Source: Candidatus Poribacteria bacterium (lineage in GTDB: Bacteria > Poribacteria > WGA-4E > WGA-3G). From it: 64,000 nucleotides of DNA. Location of the stretch: NCBI GenBank assembly GCA_009841255.1, contig VXMD01000012.1:44717-108716 (forward strand). The letters run 5' to 3'. The notes beneath the pieces were generated by a model that did no database searches, had not been told where the DNA came from, and saw nothing but the letters and a program-made list of their open reading frames with translations. Both the position numbers and the translations under genes were made by a program. Position 1 is the stretch's first letter, and each line of letters opens with the position of its first letter. Below are positions 45,747-55,277 of the stretch, one piece after another.

Positions 45747-46631
45747 TCATTGTTTGAGCTGTGCCCATGTCGTCGTGAGTTTGCCTTGGGGTTCGACTGC
45801 GAGTGTGGTATTTCCAGTCTTCGCGCCATTTTTACCCACCAGATGGTGTGCGTTGGCCGATGCATCTGAGAATTTCCGTGTGCCGCTCGGTTCATCAAAA
45901 TGCCACAACGCAAGCGTTTTTGCGTCATCCTTGAACTTTCCGCGCGGCGTGAAACCGTTTTTATCCACATCGTAGCGAGCAACTGTCGAGATACGGACCT
46001 CATCAATACATCCCGCAAAGGAACCCCGAAAGTAGTCTTTGCCAATCTCAATTTTCTCTCCAAACCCTCCAAGTGTGAAATCCTGTGGATGCTTGAGGTG
46101 TGAAAGATCGTCTCTCAGCGTTACGCCTTGTGGTACTGTCTTTGCGAGATCGTTGACAATGGTTGCCGTCTGTCTCCCTTTCGCCTGATATGCGATGTGA
46201 TTCCATTGATTCGGGGAAAGTGCTATCGGGGAGAATGGTGTCCCAGCGGGCTTTCCTCCAGCCGTAATATGCGCTCGCATTATTAGGAATAAATCCCCCT
46301 TCTGCCAATCAATGCGTTTCTTTATCTCCCTCCATCCCTCGCTATCGTTCGCGGCGCGCATTTCCACCTGTTGGCTGAGAATCATGGCATATACGTTCTC
46401 GCCAGGCGGTGTGGTCAGATAGACCCACGCTTCAACAGTGAATTCGTCTGTGCCTTTTGGCAAGAGGACACCGAAGGTTTTAAAGTCTAAGACCGCATAG
46501 TCGTCTATTCCATCAAGGACTAAGTAGTTTCCACCTGCGGGGGAAGGCGGTGGAAATGCTTCAGCACTCAACGGGATTAATGTAAGCAAAAAGATGCAAG
46601 CAAAAAGATGCAGATTTTGTAAATGTCTCAT
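45747..46631 (-). CDS. Secreted LamG/concanavalin-like protein
   Basis: 294 residues. A signal peptide ends near AEAFPPP (residue 25). The single domain is a LamG-type jelly roll: YLVLDGIDDYAVLD, FTVEAWVYL, WNHIAYQAKGRQ, FAGCIDEVRIST and LALWHFDE are the usual strands. Such domains bind glycans or other extracellular ligands. AAGGAG lies about 11 bases before the ATG. Confidence 0.85.
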   Translation of the reverse strand: MRHLQNLHLFACIFLLTLIPLSAEAFPPPSPAGGNYLVLDGIDDYAVLDFKTFGVLLPKGTDEFTVEAWVYLTTPPGENVYAMILSQQVEMRAANDSEGWREIKKRIDWQKGDLFLIMRAHITAGGKPAGTPFSPIALSPNQWNHIAYQAKGRQTATIVNDLAKTVPQGVTLRDDLSHLKHPQDFTLGGFGEKIEIGKDYFRGSFAGCIDEVRISTVARYDVDKNGFTPRGKFKDDAKTLALWHFDEPSGTRKFSDASANAHHLVGKNGAKTGNTTLAVEPQGKLTTTWAQLKQ

Positions 46632-46702
46632 CTTCGTAATTCTCCTTAATTTTATCTCTCATTCACAACTTGATTTGTTGATGAGATGCAGTTAGATGTT
46701 AC

Positions 46703-49624
46703 TTATTTCTCTTCATTTTCTTCAAGCGAAATGTAAAAAAGTCCTTTCTCTTTAAGCCTTTTGACATAATCGGTAGCACTATAGAGCTTATCATTAGCAA
46801 TGGCAAGAGTCTTGATTTCATCTGGCACCCCTGAAAAAATCTGTTCCCATTGCATCTGCGTATCCAAACGATAGCCGCCAGCATCGCCGATACCATAAAC
46901 TGTGCTACTATCTACAGCAAACCGACTTATGATGGGACGCCCTCCTGTGCTATCGGTGAGCACGCGCCACCGTTCCTCGGTTTGAGAAACCATGACACCA
47001 TTATCTGTTGCGACGTAAAGGGTTGTCCCTATAAAGACTATATCGTTGAAGCGAGTGAAGCGGAGCGGTAGGCTTGGTGTGACATCTCTCCAACTCCCTC
47101 CTTCATCAAACGACTGAAACAACTTACCCTCCCGTTTACCCACGTAGACGGTTTCTCCTGAAACCGCTAATTTGAATCCTTTTCTGAAATTGCTAAAAGG
47201 TAAAGGGAGATGACTCCCATCTACCAATCCAGTGCTTGTCCACTCCGAATCACCCAGTTTCCATTTGAAGAGCTCGCCTCGGTATTCTACATAAAAGGTA
47301 TCACGACTCGCCGCAGCAGTCTCAGCTTTGAGACGATCTACATGAAGATCTTCTTTTTCTTTTGACTTATGATATTTTTCATAGTCAAGTTTTTTACGAT
47401 CGAAAATAGGGACACCTTGAACTGGAATTAGCATATCACCATTAGGAGATAAACGGAAAATACTCAAATTGTCCCCTACACTTGACAGAGAATAAAGAAT
47501 GTCGTCAACAGGTATTAGTTTTGACGCATAACTCAACCGGGTAGTGGGGATGTTGAGTACAACTTCCTGCCCATGATTCCAAAGTTTTTTCCAAGACACA
47601 CCACCATCTGTTGATTGATAAACTTCATATCCGGTATGGGCGTATAAGCTATTGTTAAACGCGACGAGATCAACTACAATAGTTCCGATCACGCCATTCA
47701 TAAATGGATGCCATGATTCACCTCCATCCGTCGTGCGGTGAATGCCCCATATACTCGCTTTGTAATACGTTCTTTCGTTCACCATTACAGCTGGAAGGCG
47801 ACTCCTCCCCAAATAGTTCTGATCCTTTTCAAGTTCTGTCCATGTTTGTCCACCATCTGTTGAACGAGATTGGGCGTAACTCAATGCCAAGAGCGTTTTA
47901 CCCCTTGCTAAAACCGTTATACCTGCGGGCGAGATTTTGCGAAGGTGTTCACTTCGAAGCTTTATTTTACTCCACGACGCTCCCAAGTCAGCTGAATGAA
48001 ATATCTCGGTAAAATGTAAATTTCCGTGATCTATCTGTTGTAACTCCGTTCGCGTTAATCTCACCAATACTTCATGCCCCATCCCAGCATAAAGATCGGT
48101 TCCAGAAACTGCCAAGGAACAGACGGCTCCCGATGTATTCAATGGCAGTTTTTCCCAGATACCTGAATCGAGACGGTAGAGACCGTTCTCTGTCCCGGCA
48201 AAAACCGTTTTGCCAACAGTAGTCATTGCGGAAATTTTTTCCGCTGTCAATCCATCGTTTAGAGGACGCCAGTGCGCACCAGCATCTGTGGATCGGAAGA
48301 TTCCTTCATCTCTCAGTGCGAGATACATCGTAAGTGGCACTTGTCCACTGGATACCTGTTCGGCATCTGTAATGACGAGTTCAACGGCATTTCCCGAGGG
48401 TCGGGGACCCAGCGTCCTCCAAGTCTCCCCTCTGTTATCTGAAGCAAATATCTCATCGACAGCAACAATATAAAGCGTACCCCTATACTCTGCCATTGGC
48501 ATCAAAGACTCGCTAATGGAGACACTCGCGTTGACGCGTGTCCATGCAGTCGCATCTGCTGTTAATCTGTATATTCCTGTTCGTATAACAGCATAGACAG
48601 TCCCATCAGATGTAGCGAAAATATTGTGTACAGGTCCCGCTGGCGGTCCGTTTCCCTGCGACCATTGTGCGATAGAGAACCTGGTGGAATCCTCTGGTGC
48701 AGTAGACGTTGAAATTACATCAGAAATTTGCGTGCCGGCACGGCTGGCTTTACCGGGACTGGTATCCCGTCCAGTTTGATTTCGCACAGCAGGTTTCGCT
48801 ACTATATCAAGGATGATAGGGATATCAACGATTTCAATCGTGGGTTCAGATTGTGCATCGAAGCTATACGGCTTCTGGAAACGGGTGAGGTACCGGTTGC
48901 TCGCGCCGAGGAGTAAAGCGATCAAAAGCGCAGCCGCACCTAAAGCCATCCATGGAAGGAACGGTTTAGGCGCCGGAGCGGATGCGGGGTTAAGCTCAGA
49001 GACCTGCCGCATGATGTTCTCTATTACGCTTGTTGGTATTTGGACGCCGCCGAGAATCTCTTGAATTAACGCCTCCTGCTGTTCTTGTAAACGTTTTCGC
49101 GCTCGCTGGAGCCGGCTGGTAATTGTGTTCACAGATACACCTAAGAATTTGCTAATCTCCTTGGTCGTCATTTTACCGAGGTAATAGAGCGTCACGACGG
49201 TGCGTTCGCTCTCTGGGAGCTTTGCGAGCAGTCTTTTGACGAGTTCATGGTGCTGCTCGGTGCGCTCTGTTTCTCGCTGTTCTGCTACGTGGTGTGTATA
49301 AGAGACTCTCTCGATTTCTTCCACAGGTGTGTCCTCCAGCGATTGCATGACAGATTTATTTTTTTCAAGCCATTTAAGACAGAGTCGATTGGCAATGACA
49401 TACATCCAACCTAAGAGTTGATTCGGATTCCTTAGCTGCGGGAGGTTCTTGTAGACTTGGAGAAAAGTGTCTTGGGTAATCTCTTCAGCGATGTGAAAAT
49501 CCCCGATCTTTCGCCACGCAAGTGCATGAATACTGCCTTGGTATTTTTGAACTAAGGTTTCAAATGCCGTATCGTCGCCTGACAAAATTCTACGAATGAG
49601 TTGAATATCGTCTTCTCTTTCCAT
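46703..49624 (-). CDS. ECF sigma factor fused to a transmembrane BNR-type beta-propeller
   Basis: 973 residues in one uninterrupted frame. Residues 8-85 are sigma region 2 (AFETLVQKYQGSIHALAWRKIG, AEEITQDTFLQVY) and 127-182 are region 4 (LPESERTVVTLYYLGKMTTKEIS, then the helix-turn-helix VSVNTITSRLQRARKRL). A Pro-rich linker leads to a membrane helix at about 224-243. A Ser/Thr-rich linker follows, then about 650 residues of BNR/sortilin-like repeats (ASDNRGETW, RSTDAGAHW, STDGGVSWKKLW). The layout puts the sigma domain inside and a sensor propeller outside. Release of the sigma part would need proteolysis or a conformational signal. GGAG lies seven bases before the ATG. Confidence 0.9.
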   Translation of the reverse strand: MEREDDIQLIRRILSGDDTAFETLVQKYQGSIHALAWRKIGDFHIAEEITQDTFLQVYKNLPQLRNPNQLLGWMYVIANRLCLKWLEKNKSVMQSLEDTPVEEIERVSYTHHVAEQRETERTEQHHELVKRLLAKLPESERTVVTLYYLGKMTTKEISKFLGVSVNTITSRLQRARKRLQEQQEALIQEILGGVQIPTSVIENIMRQVSELNPASAPAPKPFLPWMALGAAALLIALLLGASNRYLTRFQKPYSFDAQSEPTIEIVDIPIILDIVAKPAVRNQTGRDTSPGKASRAGTQISDVISTSTAPEDSTRFSIAQWSQGNGPPAGPVHNIFATSDGTVYAVIRTGIYRLTADATAWTRVNASVSISESLMPMAEYRGTLYIVAVDEIFASDNRGETWRTLGPRPSGNAVELVITDAEQVSSGQVPLTMYLALRDEGIFRSTDAGAHWRPLNDGLTAEKISAMTTVGKTVFAGTENGLYRLDSGIWEKLPLNTSGAVCSLAVSGTDLYAGMGHEVLVRLTRTELQQIDHGNLHFTEIFHSADLGASWSKIKLRSEHLRKISPAGITVLARGKTLLALSYAQSRSTDGGQTWTELEKDQNYLGRSRLPAVMVNERTYYKASIWGIHRTTDGGESWHPFMNGVIGTIVVDLVAFNNSLYAHTGYEVYQSTDGGVSWKKLWNHGQEVVLNIPTTRLSYASKLIPVDDILYSLSSVGDNLSIFRLSPNGDMLIPVQGVPIFDRKKLDYEKYHKSKEKEDLHVDRLKAETAAASRDTFYVEYRGELFKWKLGDSEWTSTGLVDGSHLPLPFSNFRKGFKLAVSGETVYVGKREGKLFQSFDEGGSWRDVTPSLPLRFTRFNDIVFIGTTLYVATDNGVMVSQTEERWRVLTDSTGGRPIISRFAVDSSTVYGIGDAGGYRLDTQMQWEQIFSGVPDEIKTLAIANDKLYSATDYVKRLKEKGLFYISLEENEEK

Positions 49625-49954
49625 CAGGATACTCCATAATCAATGAATAGATTAAATAAGCCGAGTCTTTCAATACCGAGTTTCTATAGACATAGCACCC
49701 CTACGGGGTGGGGAATTACCTGAACACCTTGTTGAAATGTCGAAAATTTGTGAGTAGCAGCTTGGGTTTTTATAATTAAAGATACGTCTTTGGCATGGAA
49801 AACGTGCATAATCTGAAAAAAAAATGAATGAGATATGGATTTATGAAAAGATGTTCCGGGGAATTGGGTAGGAAACTCGCTAAATCGCCAATTGTGAGGA
49901 ATACATAGAAACTGTTTCGGAAATGCATTTGAGTGGACAGCACTCAGTACACGC
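49625..49954. other. Intergenic region of 330 bases
   Basis: It holds a repeated phrase ACTCGG(T/C) close to the sigma gene (two copies around 49660-49685 on the minus strand) and a CACCCCTACGGGGTG palindrome at 49697-49711. The rest shows no gene or strong promoter that I can see. Confidence 0.5.
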
Positions 49955-51040
49955 TCAAAAGCGGTAAAATTCCTTCGCATTTTCGGACAAGATTCTGCGC
50001 GCCAACGATTGGGGTAACTGTGCAGGGAAGGCTTCATCGGGTGAATCGTAGTGCCAGTGCGGATAGTCGCTTGAGAACATCAACATATCCTCGGAATCGA
50101 GTTGACCGACAATCTGCAGAAGTTCCGCCGCGGTTGGTGGAGCATCGATGGGTTGGAGCGTCATCCGCATGTGTTGACGGATATATGCTGAGGGGGGTTG
50201 TTTGACCCAGGGGGTCAGATGTCGTAAGCCGCGCCACTCCTTATCGAACCGCCACATGAGAGACGGCATCCAGGTGACACCGGTCTCTATGAGCGCAACA
50301 CGTAAGTCGGGAAACACCTCAAAGACGCCCTCAGAGACGAGACTCAACACCTGTGCTTGAAACACCTGCGACATGCCGACGTATTCCTCCAGATAGGTTG
50401 AGGTCCATCCCACAGAAGTCGGTGGGAGTCCGGGTGCACCACCGTAATGGATGCCGATTACCAATCCATGACGCACAGCCGCGGCGTAGATCGGATGATA
50501 ACGTCTATTACCGTAAGGTGCTTGTGATCGGGCAGGTAGCATTACTTGGACAAACCCAGGATGTCCGCCCAGACGTTCAATTTCCCTTGCGGCAAGTTCA
50601 GGGTTTTGGCTCGGCACAATCAGTGAACCGCGTAGGCGGGGTTCAGGGTCCAGATAGTGTTCAATCTGCCAATCGTTGACTGCCGAAGCGAGTGCCGCTG
50701 CGAAGTCTTCGTTGTGTACGCTCTGTACCCGATAGCCACAGGTAAGGATACCGTATTCAACTTCCCAGAAATCGAGGGCGTGCTTACGCAGGAGTGCTAA
50801 GTCCGAGGCGGGCCGGTCTTCTGAGGGATGTATAATTTCCGGGCGTGATGAAGTCGGGACACCGTCAGGATAGTCGTCGGCATCGGGTCCCGGGAACCCG
50901 GATTCCTCGCAATAGTCGCACCAGTAATCGGGTAGGTAGGGGTAAAGCATCTGGTGTGACGGGAGTCGATTGTGGAGATCGCAGTCGATGATGGACAGCC
51001 CTACCTGAACAAAACTGGGTTTACCGTTTTCGTTTTCCAT
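49955..51040 (-). CDS. Amidohydrolase-2 family metal hydrolase
   Basis: 361 residues, a paralogue of the gene at 42290. IIDCDLHNRLPS, VIGIHYGG and SSDYPHWHYDSPDEAFP are the metal-site blocks. The PF04909 family assignment is clear, the substrate is not. Upstream of the start is a degenerate family A end (TTTAATCATTTAAAAA). Confidence 0.88.
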   Translation of the reverse strand: MENENGKPSFVQVGLSIIDCDLHNRLPSHQMLYPYLPDYWCDYCEESGFPGPDADDYPDGVPTSSRPEIIHPSEDRPASDLALLRKHALDFWEVEYGILTCGYRVQSVHNEDFAAALASAVNDWQIEHYLDPEPRLRGSLIVPSQNPELAAREIERLGGHPGFVQVMLPARSQAPYGNRRYHPIYAAAVRHGLVIGIHYGGAPGLPPTSVGWTSTYLEEYVGMSQVFQAQVLSLVSEGVFEVFPDLRVALIETGVTWMPSLMWRFDKEWRGLRHLTPWVKQPPSAYIRQHMRMTLQPIDAPPTAAELLQIVGQLDSEDMLMFSSDYPHWHYDSPDEAFPAQLPQSLARRILSENAKEFYRF

Positions 51041-51198
51041 TTTTTAAATGATTAAATCTGAGCACTGCTCCATTTCATTACGCAGTGATTTTCGGTTAAG
51101 TCTAAGTCTTTTACTTTACCAGAAACCGTTGTGAATCGAATTATACGTTATTTTGTTGAGCTTATCAAGTTTTTTGTATAAGGTGTCGCGATTGAGAT

Positions 51199-52170
51199 TT
51201 ACGTTGTGCCATACGTGTTCCAGAACAGGACGTGCTCGCCTTCACATCCCTGCTCTCTTATGTAATGAACCATCCCTGCCAATGTCTTGCCCGTGTACGT
51301 ATTCTCAAGCGTGATGCCTTCATGCTCAGCCATCATTGCGACTGCCCGCGTGCCGGCTTCCGTTGGAATCGCATACCCTTTTCCAAAATCGTTGTGCCAG
51401 AGCTCAATACGGCGTGGATTGATGTCATGCGCGTCCACTGCCCCGATGAGACGTAGGATACGACGCACCATACGTGAGATTGCCCACGAATTTGCCACCA
51501 CTGCGTCAGCGACACGGACGCCGACGATCTGAGTGCGCAATCCCGCAAGTCGCACGCCGACGATCAAACCTGCTATAGTTCCGCAGGTCCCTACCGGCAC
51601 GAAGATAAACCGCGGCTCTGGCAAGATATCGGCCTCAATCTGGGATTTTAGTTCTAAAACCGCTTTCACATAACCGACAGAACCGAGGGGTGAGGACCCA
51701 CCCGCTGGAATGAAATAGCGTTCCTCTCCAATCCCAAGAACGGTTTTCGCCTGCTCATAGGCGTAACGGGCGAACATCGTATGCATACGTTTCACTTCGT
51801 AGACTCGGTAGGCATTTTCGCAAATTTTGCGATAGTTTGCTTCGGAATACTCCGTCGGCGGTTGCTTGAAAAGCAAGCATTCTACGCGAAACCCCGATGC
51901 TTTCCCATAAACCGCTGTCGCTCGGACGTGGTTCGAACCTGTCGGACCGATTGTAAAGAGCGTTTTTTTCTCGGCTCCATCGGGAGATGCGTGCGCTGCT
52001 GCGAACATATACTCCAATTTACGGACCTTGTTGCCGCCACCTAATGGACCACTGAGGTCGTCCCGTTTTATCCAGAGCGACTTGAAACCGAGGGCGCGTT
52101 CAAGGTTCGAGAGACGCGCCACCGGTGTTGGGAAGTTCCCGAGTGAAAGGTGTGGAATTGATTCAATCAT
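51199..52170 (-). CDS. PLP-dependent D-cysteine desulfhydrase/ACC deaminase-like
   Basis: 323 residues, a fold-type II PLP enzyme. IKRDDLSGPLGGGNKVRKLEYM carries the Schiff-base Lys; TIGPTGSNHVRATAVYG and PVGTCGTIAGLIVGVRL are the PLP phosphate and substrate loops. It is the family of D-cysteine desulfhydrase (DcyD) and 1-aminocyclopropane-1-carboxylate deaminase, which cannot be separated by eye. The start follows a gap holding two covarying hairpins. Confidence 0.85.
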   Translation of the reverse strand: MIESIPHLSLGNFPTPVARLSNLERALGFKSLWIKRDDLSGPLGGGNKVRKLEYMFAAAHASPDGAEKKTLFTIGPTGSNHVRATAVYGKASGFRVECLLFKQPPTEYSEANYRKICENAYRVYEVKRMHTMFARYAYEQAKTVLGIGEERYFIPAGGSSPLGSVGYVKAVLELKSQIEADILPEPRFIFVPVGTCGTIAGLIVGVRLAGLRTQIVGVRVADAVVANSWAISRMVRRILRLIGAVDAHDINPRRIELWHNDFGKGYAIPTEAGTRAVAMMAEHEGITLENTYTGKTLAGMVHYIREQGCEGEHVLFWNTYGTT

Positions 52171-52198
52171 TCTTTATGGTGAATTCGAAACGTTTTTG

Positions 52199-52284
52199 TA
52201 CCGCAAACTGTCAGTTTGCGGACTGCCAGAGACAACCTGATAGATAACACTCCCTAAAGACCACAATCTAACAGATTGTGGTAC
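52199..52284. repeat. Pair of inverted, covarying 9-bp hairpins
   Basis: CCGCAAACT-GTC-AGTTTGCGG (52201-52221) and CCACAATCT-AAC-AGATTGTGG (52261-52281). Read on opposite strands both follow the pattern GTACCRCAAWCTGTYAG, and every stem difference is compensated. Confidence 0.8.
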
Positions 52285-52296
52285 AAAGGGATTCCA

Positions 52297-53850
52297 TTAC
52301 ACGACACCGCTCTCCGTAATCCGATGGGCGATATGCGTAGCGAGCGCGGCGACCGTTAACGTCGGTGGTACACCGACGGAACTTGGGAAGAGACTCGCAT
52401 CCGCAACAAATAAACCTTTCACGGCGTGGGATTCCCCTGAAAGATTAACGACGCTCCTGTTCGGATTTTCGCCCATCTGAAGGGTGCCCTGTGGATGACT
52501 GGAAGCCAACATGATGTCGTTTGGCACGATGCCGCGTTGGCGGATAATCTCGAGGTCTGCCTCTGTTTCGATAGGCAAGCGTTGTGCGTAAGGCATCAAA
52601 ATTTCCGTCGCGCCTGCAGCGAAAAGGAGTCGAGCGGCGTTGATTATCCCTTCCACTAATACTTTCTTATCCGCACGGTGCAGCCGGTATGCAATGTTCG
52701 AGGAACCCTTATAATCTACCGATACGCGTCCGGTTGTTCTGTCATGCAAAAGAACGAGGAGGGCGGCGATGTGACGATAGCGTTCCATCAATTCCCGATG
52801 GTCTTCACCGAATCCCGGCAGACTTGCCGCCACCATCATCTGTGAACCGAAAGCCGGCATGAGCAGATAACCGCTGTCCGGCAGGCGTTTCATATCCAGA
52901 AACTGATCAATATAGTAACTTTGTGGGATGCCGAGATGTCCATCAATGGTTTCGTTAAAGACGCCACCGACGAAGGCAGCGGGATGCAGATGAAGATTTT
53001 TTCCGACCCGCCGGTTCGTATTGGGAAGTCGGCTTTTTAACCAGAGTTGTGGCGAGTTGATAGCCCCAGCAGCGAGTACCACGATCTCGCTTTGCACATG
53101 CAGTTTCCCTGATGGCACCCGAGCGGAAACACCAACGACGCGCCCTTTTTCGGCGTGAATTTTCTCAGCCGTGCAGTCGCTGTAAAGTTTCGCACCTGCG
53201 GCAAGTGCCAAAGGGATATACGTAACCGCCATGCTCTGCTTGCCCGTTCCTCTCGCATCGCTTTGCGCTGCCTTGGAGGCAGGACATCCAAAAAGACACT
53301 GAGCCCCACAGGTAAGGCATTCGCCGCGGTTGTGCCTTTGCAATCCACCGCGCCACCGCATCGCTTCACACCCCCGGCGGATAATAGTGTTCAATCGATT
53401 TACGTCTGTTTCTTGGATCTGTGTAACACCGAGGATCTGCTCCACCTGATTGAAGTGGGGCCAAATCTCTGGGACCTGCCACCTATATAAGAGTGCTTGG
53501 GCTGGGCGGACCGCATAACAGAGATTATGCACCGTTGAACCGCCAACGCCTTTGCCTTGTGAAATGAGAATAGCGTTGTCCCGTGTCCGTCGTAAACCGC
53601 TCTCCCAGAAAAGACGACGCAGCATTTCCGGTTCGTAGTTGCCGAAGGTACTCGGATCGTGATTTTCCCCCGCCTCTAAAATAATCACCGATAACCCCGC
53701 TTCAGCGAGTTCTTTGGCAACGACGGCGCCTCCAGCACCAGAACCGATAACGCATACATCCGCGCGCTCTTGCCGCTGTATATCCTTTCCCTTCAACCAT
53801 ATGGGTCGCATATTGGTAACATCTGAAATCCAAGACTGCGATTTATTCAT
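52297..53850 (-). CDS. GMC-family oxidoreductase with four-Cys cluster
   Basis: 517 residues. CVIGSGAGGAVVAKELAEAG (GxGxxG at 36-41) and a C-terminal VADASLFPSSVGVPP mark the GMC FAD-binding fold. Residues 178-189 hold C-x2-C-x3-C-x3-C (ECLTCGAQCLFGCP), a metal-cluster-like motif seen in some long-chain alcohol oxidase-like GMC proteins. ASSHPQGTLQMG is the C-terminal active-site region. It probably oxidises an alcohol or sugar. Its start is 31 bases after the TPR gene stop, so they form one unit. Confidence 0.88.
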   Translation of the reverse strand: MNKSQSWISDVTNMRPIWLKGKDIQRQERADVCVIGSGAGGAVVAKELAEAGLSVIILEAGENHDPSTFGNYEPEMLRRLFWESGLRRTRDNAILISQGKGVGGSTVHNLCYAVRPAQALLYRWQVPEIWPHFNQVEQILGVTQIQETDVNRLNTIIRRGCEAMRWRGGLQRHNRGECLTCGAQCLFGCPASKAAQSDARGTGKQSMAVTYIPLALAAGAKLYSDCTAEKIHAEKGRVVGVSARVPSGKLHVQSEIVVLAAGAINSPQLWLKSRLPNTNRRVGKNLHLHPAAFVGGVFNETIDGHLGIPQSYYIDQFLDMKRLPDSGYLLMPAFGSQMMVAASLPGFGEDHRELMERYRHIAALLVLLHDRTTGRVSVDYKGSSNIAYRLHRADKKVLVEGIINAARLLFAAGATEILMPYAQRLPIETEADLEIIRQRGIVPNDIMLASSHPQGTLQMGENPNRSVVNLSGESHAVKGLFVADASLFPSSVGVPPTLTVAALATHIAHRITESGVV

Positions 53851-53881
53851 AGTAGTATAGAGTGATGCTGGAAGCCGAAGT

Positions 53882-55027
53882 TTACTTTGTTAAGGAGCGG
53901 TAACGTCGATACGCCTGTTCTGCTTTCGCCCGTTCGCCGATTTGACGATAAGCGTTCGCCAAGTTTCGGTAAAATTGTGGATTCGTCGTGCCAAGGCGTG
54001 TCGCGGTTTCAAACTGTCCGATCGCCTGTCGCGGTTTTTTTAGCATCATATAGACAATGCCGAGACTGTTCCGGTATATCGCGCTCTCTGGGTATGCCTC
54101 AACGAGACCTCCGTAGACTTCAAGCGCCTCTGGGTAAGCCTCTATTTGTAGGTAAATGTAACCCAGCAGCTCAGATGCCTTCTCATCGTGCGGTTCAATG
54201 GCGAGACAAGCTTTAAGTTCCGTTGTAGCCAGCTCCCATTCCGTTCTTTTCATAAGGAGTTCTGCCAACTCATAACGAGGTTCAAGACGGTGTGGATCGT
54301 TATGGACCAAACGCTGCAGCGATGATAGTTGTTCCTCTTCGCGAGCCAATCTCTCAAATGTGCGGAGTGCAGTGCGTCCTTCAGCGATTTTCCCCGTGCG
54401 GAGATAACAATTCCCAAGATTGAAATGCGCTTTGGCGTGTCGACTTTCGCGTTTTATGACGGCTTCAAAATGCGGTATCGCCTGTGTGAAATCTTCCTTT
54501 TGGAAATATGCAAGACCGAGGAGATAACGGGCTTCACTCTCCCGTCCCAACTGTTTAAGGTGATGAATCGCATCGTCGATTCGGTTCTGACGGAGGTAAG
54601 CCTCACCTAATAATCTTCGTGCGCGTGAGAGGTCAGGTTGCAACTGTAGCGCACGTTCCAAGGGTTCAGTCGCAACTTTCGCACTCGCCATGCCGATAAG
54701 ATGTGCCTCACCCAGACGAACGTGTGCATCAACGAAATCGGGTGTGAGGTTAATCGCAGTCTGGAGCGCATCAATAGCGGGTTTCCACTGCGATTGTTTG
54801 CCGTAAAGCACCCCGAGTTGATAGTGCGCCCCAGCAAGGGTTGGATCCAGTTCCACCGCCCGCTGAAACGCTGTAAAAGCATCGTGATCCTTTTTCCGAT
54901 CAAGGGCTTGCAGACCTACTTGGTAGGCGAGTGTAGCCTCGTCCAGTGGGTTTCCCGCTTCTGCTGGTGTAAGACACGCTATCGATAGGAAAATTAGGAA
55001 AGAAAGGCGAAGAAAATTTACTTCCAT
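53882..55027 (-). CDS. Secreted TPR-repeat protein
   Basis: 381 residues. The signal peptide covers about residues 1-25 (ending TPAEAGNP). About nine TPR units follow, such as AHYQLGVLYGKQSQWKPAIDAL and AHFNLGNCYLRTGKIAEG. It probably mediates protein interactions in the periplasm. The ATG follows a degenerate family A end (GCAATAATTAAAAA, without the AGG). Confidence 0.87.
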   Translation of the reverse strand: MEVNFLRLSFLIFLSIACLTPAEAGNPLDEATLAYQVGLQALDRKKDHDAFTAFQRAVELDPTLAGAHYQLGVLYGKQSQWKPAIDALQTAINLTPDFVDAHVRLGEAHLIGMASAKVATEPLERALQLQPDLSRARRLLGEAYLRQNRIDDAIHHLKQLGRESEARYLLGLAYFQKEDFTQAIPHFEAVIKRESRHAKAHFNLGNCYLRTGKIAEGRTALRTFERLAREEEQLSSLQRLVHNDPHRLEPRYELAELLMKRTEWELATTELKACLAIEPHDEKASELLGYIYLQIEAYPEALEVYGGLVEAYPESAIYRNSLGIVYMMLKKPRQAIGQFETATRLGTTNPQFYRNLANAYRQIGERAKAEQAYRRYRSLTK

Positions 55028-55186
55028 TTTTTAATTATTGCAATAGACATCGTTTTGCGTTTATGATAGCATATTTCTAAATGTCTATCAACTCTCTATC
55101 AGGATGGAATCAATTATTCAGTTTTAGGACTTTGTCCGACTTATCCGAAAAGTCGGGAATCGGAGTTCCGTCCTACTAAAGAAAAC

Positions 55187-55277
55187 GCGCAGCTCGTAAT
55201 GAGATGGAGAGCGGATATACGGAAAGGAACGTTAAGTACGAAACCCAGCAGACCGAACCGCAAGGAATAATTAAAAG
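55187..55277 (+). repeat. Family A repeat
   Basis: CTCGTAATGAGATGGAGAGCGG, a variable middle, and ACCGCAAGGAATAATTAAAA immediately before the PhyH ATG at 55278. A family C hairpin (GGAA-TCGGAG-TTCC, TCCTAC) lies at 55156-55176. Confidence 0.75.
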
